From: Aliivibrio sp. S3MY1
Lineage (GTDB): Bacteria; Pseudomonadota; Gammaproteobacteria; Enterobacterales; Vibrionaceae
Assembly: GCF_028765575.1 (NCBI RefSeq)
Contig: NZ_JARACO010000008.1
Span: 62,001-126,000 of the forward strand
Direction of reading: 5' to 3'
DNA length: 64,000 nucleotides
Notes under the pieces: generated by a model
Told to the model about the DNA's origin: nothing
The model's input: the letters and a program-made list of their open reading frames with translations, nothing else
The model's database searches: none
Shown here: positions 59,041 to 64,000 of the stretch, piece after piece
Position numbering within the stretch: the first letter of the stretch is position 1
Layout of the letters: the number at the start of each line of letters is the position of its first letter
Program-made: the position numbers and the translations under genes

Positions 59041-60585
59041 ATGCCCTTACTAAAACGCATACATAGTATTTTATTCGTCGCTATGCTTTCAGGGTGTGGT
59101 TCACTTCCTGACGATATTGAGCATACGAATGAATCGGTATCGGTGCCATTAAACAGCTCACTTTATCAATTAAGTCATACCCATCAACGAAAACCAAGTA
59201 CATCTGAAACCAGTGCTGTTTTGTTGCAAGGCTCGGGCTGGGACGCATTAGCACAACGCTTAGCATTAATTGAGACCGCAGAGCACAGCGTTGATATTCA
59301 ATATTATATTTGGAACTCAGACGCCTCGGGTCATTACCTTGCAAGTCGCCTATTAGCGGCAGCAGATCGTGGTGTTAGAGTGCGTGTCTTGTTGGATGAC
59401 ATCAATCTCAATGAACGTGAAGATCTACTTGTGGCGTTAAATGCGCATCCTCATGTTGAGATCCGAGTATTTAATCCCATTCCCACTCGTCGTGGCGTCA
59501 CAAAGTGGGTGAACTTCTTAGGGGATTTTTCTCGTTTAAATCGTCGTATGCATAATAAATCATTCACCGTTGATGGCGTGTTTTCTGTTGTTGGTGGGCG
59601 CAATATTGGTGATGAGTATTTTGATCTTTCTAACGAGATTAACTTTCGTGACCGTGATGTATTCGTTCGAGGTTCAGTCGTTCGTGATATACAAACCAGT
59701 TTTATCGAGTATTGGGACAGCCGTTGGTCTTACCCTGTGGATTTATTAGCAAAAGAAACCTCACAAGAAGCACTCTTACAAAAACAACCAGTGTTAGATG
59801 AGATAGATGCTCCAATTTATAAAAACTACCCAGCCCTACCTGAGGGTAATGAAACTGCACATCAATACTTAGACGATTTAATGGATAAAATGACTTGGGT
59901 TAATGCTGAGTTCGTATTTGATCGCCCTGTACCGCTGGATAAAGACAATACAGATGAACCAAAAGAGACAGCAAAAGCGCTCGCGAAATTAGCCAGTGAA
60001 TCAGATAAAGAGATCTTATTAGAGTCGGCTTATCTCATTTTTGATGATAACCAACTTAAAGGGTGGCAAGTGCTGATTAATTCTGGCGTTGAAATAAAAG
60101 CACTCACTAACTCAATGGCATCGAACGATTTAACCACTAATCACTCAGGTTACGCAGGTCGCCGTAAGGGAATGCTTGAGCACGGCATTCAGCTATATGA
60201 ATTAAAGCCAGAAGCTGGGTTATGTGAAGAATCGACGAGAGATATCTCTAAGTGCGCACCAATATTGCCTTATGGACTTCACGCTAAGTCTGCTGTTTTT
60301 GATGATCGTATCGCGAGTATCGGCTCTTTTAACTTTAATTTACGCTCAACGTACCTGAATACCGAATCGATTTTAATTATAGAAAATCAAAAAATCGCAC
60401 AGCAACTCACTCAAGATATTGAACACGCCATGGATGAAGAAAACAGCTGGCATCTAAAACTGCAAGAGGGTGATGTTCGTTGGTATTCAGGCGATAAAAG
60501 CTGGGAAGATGAACCAGAAACTGGCCGATGGGAGCGTTTTCAATCTGGGTTCTTGCAGTTATTGCCAATAGAGAAGTATTTGTGA
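59041..60585 (+). CDS. Phospholipase D-family lipoprotein (cardiolipin synthase-like)
   Basis: A 514-residue protein with a lipobox MLSGCGS (Cys near residue 19) and two HKD motifs: HNKSFTVDGVFSVVGGRNIGD (near residue 178) and HAKSAVFDDRIASIGSFN (near 418). The pattern resembles E. coli ClsC (YmdC)-type phospholipase D proteins. It could make or remodel cardiolipin or cleave phospholipid in the cell envelope. The lipid anchor is less usual for ClsC, so the exact reaction is uncertain. Confidence 0.85.
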   Translation: MPLLKRIHSILFVAMLSGCGSLPDDIEHTNESVSVPLNSSLYQLSHTHQRKPSTSETSAVLLQGSGWDALAQRLALIETAEHSVDIQYYIWNSDASGHYLASRLLAAADRGVRVRVLLDDINLNEREDLLVALNAHPHVEIRVFNPIPTRRGVTKWVNFLGDFSRLNRRMHNKSFTVDGVFSVVGGRNIGDEYFDLSNEINFRDRDVFVRGSVVRDIQTSFIEYWDSRWSYPVDLLAKETSQEALLQKQPVLDEIDAPIYKNYPALPEGNETAHQYLDDLMDKMTWVNAEFVFDRPVPLDKDNTDEPKETAKALAKLASESDKEILLESAYLIFDDNQLKGWQVLINSGVEIKALTNSMASNDLTTNHSGYAGRRKGMLEHGIQLYELKPEAGLCEESTRDISKCAPILPYGLHAKSAVFDDRIASIGSFNFNLRSTYLNTESILIIENQKIAQQLTQDIEHAMDEENSWHLKLQEGDVRWYSGDKSWEDEPETGRWERFQSGFLQLLPIEKYL

Positions 60586-60698
60586 TGTGGGTAGGGCTTT
60601 AAAATAACTAAAGAAAAACACCGATAAACGATACAATAGATGAGTTGCAAAATAGCAGCATAGAGACTCATTCACATAAAAGAGTAAAGTAGCCCTAT

Positions 60699-61202
60699 AT
60701 GTCTAAAGATTTTAGTGTCACCACAGAATACGTTCTCGACAAGACTTTCTTTGCGGAATGTTATGATCAAACTAGTCAGCCGATTACCTTTCCAAAAGCC
60801 TATTTAAAAGGAATTCTCTTTTTTCTTTTTGGTCTGGCGCTATTAAAACTTGAGCTATTACCGAATGGTTACATTGGTTGGTTCTTTATTGCGTTGAGTA
60901 TTATTGAAGCATTCAGTATTTATTTTAAGAAAACGTGGTGGCTATGGCGACAATCCATCAGCTCACTCTCTGGCAGTAAGGTGGTGTTTAACGTTGACGA
61001 AAATGGGGTGAGTTATAAAAGCCTTAAAAACACCAAAAATTCACGCACCATCGCTTGGGGTGATATCGACCAAGTTGAACAAAGTGATTTAGGGCTTATT
61101 TTCCATATTGGTAAACAGCGCCAATACGTCAGTAAATCGTGCCTAAATGAGAAAGAGATCGCTTTTATTGTAGAGCAGCACGCAATAGCAAAAGCAAAGT
61201 AA
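60699..61202 (+). CDS. YcxB-like membrane protein
   Basis: A 167-residue protein with two adjacent membrane spans (about 33-53 and 56-75) followed by a soluble beta domain (VVFNVDENGVSYKSLKN, then IAWGDIDQVEQSDLGLIFHIGK). This is the pattern of YcxB-like proteins of unknown function. No ribosome binding site stands out. A terminator follows directly after the stop. Confidence 0.7.
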   Translation: MSKDFSVTTEYVLDKTFFAECYDQTSQPITFPKAYLKGILFFLFGLALLKLELLPNGYIGWFFIALSIIEAFSIYFKKTWWLWRQSISSLSGSKVVFNVDENGVSYKSLKNTKNSRTIAWGDIDQVEQSDLGLIFHIGKQRQYVSKSCLNEKEIAFIVEQHAIAKAK

Positions 61203-61205
61203 TCT

Positions 61206-61230
61206 AAGCCGCATTTTACTGCGGCTTTTT
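61206..61230 (+). terminator. Terminator after the YcxB-like gene
   Basis: AAGCCGCA (61206-61213) pairs with TGCGGCTT (61220-61227) followed by T. The region from 61207 to 61243 has a related copy at 62904-62940. Confidence 0.85.
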
Positions 61231-61243
61231 AGTGCCTATCTAA
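61207..61243 (+). repeat. Imperfect direct repeat, left copy
   Basis: 37 bases covering a terminator hairpin, its T run and TATCTAA. It matches 62904-62940 at 29 of 37 positions without gaps, with differences mainly in the loop and a 5-base spacer. Confidence 0.6.
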
Positions 61244-61747
61244 GCTAGCGACTCCAAATCTTACCGTCTTTTAAATGGGTCTTACTACTTGTGAGGCGAA
61301 TAACACCTCTAATCGCATCATAAAATGATTTGAATATATCTATTCAAGCAAGTAAAAGTGCTTAATCGAATGTGAGATGTGGATTTTGAAGAGGGCATTA
61401 ACACCTCTCAATACCATAAAGTAGCAAAGGGCAGTAAGCCAACAGCATCTCGGCATTTAGCGACTTTGGTTGTTTAACTAACATTGGTACTGGAGGTTGT
61501 AATACTTATTAATATCTTGTTCATGGTTTTTCATGCTAAAAAGTTACTACTTTGTATAGCATTATTAATTGTGAATGTCTGTGCTGTATCACGGAGAATT
61601 CTATTTATTTTAATAGTTTCACCTTATTAATATTGATATATGTATTAATAAGCATGGCGTGCTATTTCTTTTCATTCTTTTCATTTATAATTTAGACGTA
61701 ATTAATGAGCGCGTTAATATAAGTATTTTTAATGTAGGGAATGTTAA

Positions 61748-62743
61748 GTGACAAACATAGTAGAAGAAGTTTTACCTGAAGAAAGAACTCGTGGATTAAT
61801 CTCACGAGATGATAATAAAGTTGACTATTTTTGTAATATCTATGAACGTATAAATTCATCAAATGATGAAATTAAAAAGCAATATAACCAAAATTTGCTG
61901 ATAAATTTCTCTGATCTTAAGGAGCTACATGAAAAAACAAGCCAAACAATCAATAGCTTAAAACCTATTAGTGCGGGTGTTAAGATCTATATTTATCAGA
62001 ATGGCGGTGAAAGCGAAAAATTCAAATCATTTGAAGAATTTGAGGGTTTCAAAATAACAAGTCCAAATGCAACAAATAATATTTATTTTGTATATAATTT
62101 TACAACTCAAGATTCAGAAACTGGAGATTTTGAATTATATAAGATAAAAATTAGAGTTATATCAAGAGTATCAATGATATCTGAGTTTGAAAAAGAAGCT
62201 CCTCCATTTATGTCTCCTTCTATCTTGGCTTCGGTAGCAACTCCTATTGTTATAATTGAAATAGAATATTCAGATTATATAAAAGCTCGAAATTTTATTT
62301 CTATGATTGATGAATGGGTTTTAGGGTGTGATGAGACTAATAGTTCAAAACTTTTAAATAAGTTCAAAGCATATTCTCATTTTATACCGAAAATTGGAAA
62401 AAATTTGATTTATTTATTGCTTGGTTATTTTACTTTATTCTCTATAAATGATGAGTCATTTACTAATTTACAGTCTGTGAAGTTTTTTATTTTTTACATT
62501 ACAGCATTTGTTATTCTTGGTTCTACTGCATCAAGTTTACTTTCAAAAGTAGAGAAATCCATTGATAGTTATATGTCAATGTCATATATAAATATGAACA
62601 AAGGTGATGCGAAACTTATTAAAAAGTACAAGTCACGTAACACTAGCTCAGTGATTTATTCTATATTAGGTTTTGTAGGGACCTTATCTATAGGCTTATT
62701 AACTAATGTTATTTATGATTTAGTTAAGGTATTTATAGCTTAA
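61748..62743 (+). CDS. Unknown protein with three C-terminal membrane spans
   Basis: A 331-residue protein that I do not recognise. The start is GTG at 61748, preceded by GTAGGGAATGTTAA. The first 210 residues are soluble, charged and Asn/Lys/Glu-rich. Three hydrophobic segments follow at about 217-233, 244-268 and 298-328, so it is probably anchored in the inner membrane with a large cytoplasmic head. The coding DNA is visibly more AT-rich than neighbouring genes, with many AAA, AAT and ATA codons, suggesting transfer. It is flanked by two similar terminator copies. A defence role near the following ATPase gene is only a guess. Confidence 0.7.
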   Translation: MTNIVEEVLPEERTRGLISRDDNKVDYFCNIYERINSSNDEIKKQYNQNLLINFSDLKELHEKTSQTINSLKPISAGVKIYIYQNGGESEKFKSFEEFEGFKITSPNATNNIYFVYNFTTQDSETGDFELYKIKIRVISRVSMISEFEKEAPPFMSPSILASVATPIVIIEIEYSDYIKARNFISMIDEWVLGCDETNSSKLLNKFKAYSHFIPKIGKNLIYLLLGYFTLFSINDESFTNLQSVKFFIFYITAFVILGSTASSLLSKVEKSIDSYMSMSYINMNKGDAKLIKKYKSRNTSSVIYSILGFVGTLSIGLLTNVIYDLVKVFIA

Positions 62744-62903
62744 TATTATTTATACTCGGTATTTTTGCTTTATACCTTTTATTTTTGTAATTTTTTAGGG
62801 TAATTGGTTAACTCATTTATACCTAATAACGAGTTAAGCATTAAAAAATAGTGTAACCACCTATAAAAAAGGGATTCAACCTAAACCAGATCCCCTCAAC
62901 ATC

Positions 62904-62940
62904 AGCCGCATTCCCTTGCGGCTTTTTACTATTTATCTAA
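62904..62940 (+). repeat. Imperfect direct repeat, right copy
   Basis: The second copy of the 37-base unit at 61207-61243. It includes a terminator, AGCCGCA (62904-62910) with TGCGGCT (62917-62923) and a T run. No gene ends directly before it; the nearest stop is about 160 bases upstream. Confidence 0.6.
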
Positions 62941-63041
62941 ACCAACCCTTACGGCTCTTCAGAAATCAGTTTTGGCTTAATAGTGATCCGAATTCAAACC
63001 AAAGTACTCTAGATGTCTTGGATTTGTACCTCGCTCCAATT

Positions 63042-63084
63042 TTGCCGTAAAAAAATTACGGCAATGTTTTCGGTGTGCTATAGT
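63042..63084 (+). promoter_or_regulatory. Promoter with overlapping inverted repeat for the ATPase gene
   Basis: TTGCCGTAA (63042-63050) and TTACGGCAA (63056-63064) form a perfect inverted repeat around AAAAA. An extended -10, TGCTATAGT (TATAGT at 63079-63084), lies 17 bases after a possible -35 (TTACGG, 63056-63061). The right arm therefore overlaps the -35, as an operator would. Confidence 0.45.
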
Positions 63085-63120
63085 TAACGCTGTTAATTTC
63101 TTTAATACTGGATAATCAAG

Positions 63121-64000
63121 ATGCTTGCTAAACTTGTCGTCAAAAATTTTCGTAACTTTGAAAACTGGTTTGAGATCGATCTCAAAAGTGATCGCTCGTA
63201 TGAATTCAGCAAGCATGCAGTGCAAAATGAAATCGTTAAACATGGTGTTATTTACGGTATTAATGGTGAGGGTAAGTCAAACCTTGGGCTTGCCATTATT
63301 GATGTAACGAGTCATCTAACAGATAACAATCTTCAGGCAGGATTGAGCTCTAACTATTTAAATGCAAACTCGAAAGACAAACTGGCTGAATTTAAATATC
63401 AGTTTGATTTTGATGGCATTGAAGTGCTTTATAGTTATGGCAAAGAAAAATGCACGACAACCGTTTATGAAAAACTGATCATTGATGGTGTTGAGGTCGT
63501 TAATTTTGACCGTAGAGTATCATCCATTGCAGACTTTAATTTACCCGGTTCAGAGACGTTAAAGAACGATTTTGAAGGCAAGGACATTTCACCGGTTAAG
63601 TATATAAAGTCAAACGCCTTACTTGATGATCATGTTATTAATAATGCCTTCGATACGTTTATGAAGTTTGTCGATGGAATGGTGTTTTTTAGAACGCTTT
63701 CTAAGCTTCAGGAGTTTTATGGCCAGCCAACAGGTAAGCAGCGTGTTTCCCAAGCTATTATCGAGCAAGGCAAACTCAAAGACTTTGAAACCTTTCTTAA
63801 TGATTCAGGAGTAGCCTGTAAACTGAAACAATCGGGTGCTGAGAATGAAGAAATTATTGAGTTTGATTTCGGTGAACGCAGTATTGAATTTTCTCAAGCG
63901 GCTTCAACTGGGACGATCTCTCTTGGTAATTTTTATTATTGGTATCTAAAGCTTACTTCTGGCGAAATCTCATTTGCGTATATTGATGAGTTCGATGCGT
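63121..64000 (+). CDS. AAA15/OLD-like ATPase (3' end outside the window)
   Basis: The first 293 residues of an ABC/SMC-like ATPase; the frame is open to the window end. It begins MLAKLVVKNFRNFENWFEIDL, the usual start of COG1106/AAA15 and OLD-family proteins. Walker A follows in YGINGEGKSNLGLAI (near residues 44-58). The late part, ISLGNFYYWYLKLTSGEISFAYIDEFDA, approaches Walker B (YIDEFD). Such ATPases occur in defence or abortive-infection systems (RloA, AbiL, Gabija- and Septu-type), often with an effector gene downstream. That gene, if any, is not visible, so no system can be named. Confidence 0.8.
   Translation, partial: MLAKLVVKNFRNFENWFEIDLKSDRSYEFSKHAVQNEIVKHGVIYGINGEGKSNLGLAIIDVTSHLTDNNLQAGLSSNYLNANSKDKLAEFKYQFDFDGIEVLYSYGKEKCTTTVYEKLIIDGVEVVNFDRRVSSIADFNLPGSETLKNDFEGKDISPVKYIKSNALLDDHVINNAFDTFMKFVDGMVFFRTLSKLQEFYGQPTGKQRVSQAIIEQGKLKDFETFLNDSGVACKLKQSGAENEEIIEFDFGERSIEFSQAASTGTISLGNFYYWYLKLTSGEISFAYIDEFDA

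Larger units (their letters stand above)
61203..61747. other. Long intergenic region before the AT-rich gene
   Basis: About 545 bases with no convincing gene. Contents are the terminator at its left end and two related 17-base units, GAGGCGAATAACACCTC (61293-61309) and GAGGGCATTAACACCTC (61391-61407). AT-rich DNA leads into the GTG start at 61748. It resembles decayed or accessory DNA. Confidence 0.5.
62744..63120. other. Intergenic region before the ATPase gene
   Basis: About 375 bases holding the right repeat copy and terminator, then a perfect inverted repeat and a promoter-like sequence just before the ATPase gene. The 88-codon frame on the minus strand here is a shadow. Confidence 0.5.

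Noticed and set aside
61203-61747. Integron attC or phage attachment site
   Set aside because: The short repeats lack the attC core pairs, and no integrase or tRNA gene is in view.
62977-63243. 88-codon minus-strand frame across the ATPase promoter
   Set aside because: It overlaps the real ATPase gene and its promoter and has no protein-like features.
1-64000. CRISPR array, tRNA, rRNA, insertion sequence
   Set aside because: No regularly spaced repeats, cloverleaf sequences, rRNA stretches or transposase-like frames were seen by eye.

Overview
The window is a stretch of chromosome from a gamma-proteobacterium of the Vibrionaceae, most likely Aliivibrio (the Vibrio fischeri group). This is inferred from moderately AT-rich coding sequence, several chemoreceptors, a TfoS/TfoR-type chitin-competence pair beside feoABC, and an aryl polyene pigment operon of the V. 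fischeri/E. coli type. No tRNA, rRNA, CRISPR array, transposase or integrase was seen.

Layout. (1) 1-2063: the 3' part of pgm (start lies outside the window) and a Nif3-family gene. (2) 2164-13438: the TCA block. gltA runs leftward, and sdhCDAB-sucABCD runs rightward from a shared intergenic region of nearly 400 bp. (3) 13761-15371: a chemoreceptor. (4) 15444-19315: zinc uptake, with znuCB divergent from znuA around a clear Zur-like palindrome. mepM, a zinc-dependent murein endopeptidase, overlaps the end of znuA. (5) 19475-26140: a large membrane-bound propeller/AraC regulator (TfoS-like), a convergent structured sRNA (TfoR-like) on the minus strand, then feoABC behind a Fur-like box. (6) 26288-30519: ackA-pta (leftward) and yfbV. 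(7) 30773-35284: a second chemoreceptor, argS and yecM. (8) 35368-53786: an aryl polyene (APE) biosynthesis locus. It has a leftward pair (halogenase-like flavoenzyme and methyltransferase), a leftward SmpA-like lipoprotein, and a rightward run of 17 genes from the chain-length-factor-like gene to the last ketosynthase. (9) 53885-61202: a META-domain lipoprotein, rplY, cytochrome c', radD, a soluble CZB chemoreceptor, a phospholipase-D-family lipoprotein and a YcxB-like protein. (10) 61203-64000: an accessory-looking end with an AT-rich unknown membrane protein flanked by two similar terminator copies, then the 5' part of an AAA15/OLD-like ATPase cut off by the window end.

How the parts work together. 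The TCA block carries carbon from citrate synthase through 2-oxoglutarate dehydrogenase, succinyl-CoA synthetase and succinate dehydrogenase. ackA-pta handles acetyl-CoA overflow. The znu and feo units are metal uptake systems under probable Zur and Fur control. TfoS would sense chitin products in the periplasm and activate the sRNA TfoR, which in V. cholerae switches on tfoX and natural transformation. In the APE operon an aromatic acid is activated by the AMP ligase and loaded on one of two acyl carrier proteins. Ketosynthases, a ketoreductase and dehydratases then extend it, and acyltransferase, LolA-like, MMPL and lipoprotein factors attach it to lipid and move it to the outer membrane.

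The points most worth a second look are: the halogenase signature in the APE-flanking flavoenzyme, the Phe-His selectivity pair of the APE ammonia-lyase, the convergent tfoR-like sRNA with upstream TTGACGT repeats, the kinase-like but catalytically degenerate cytoplasmic part of TfoS, and the accessory segment at the right end.
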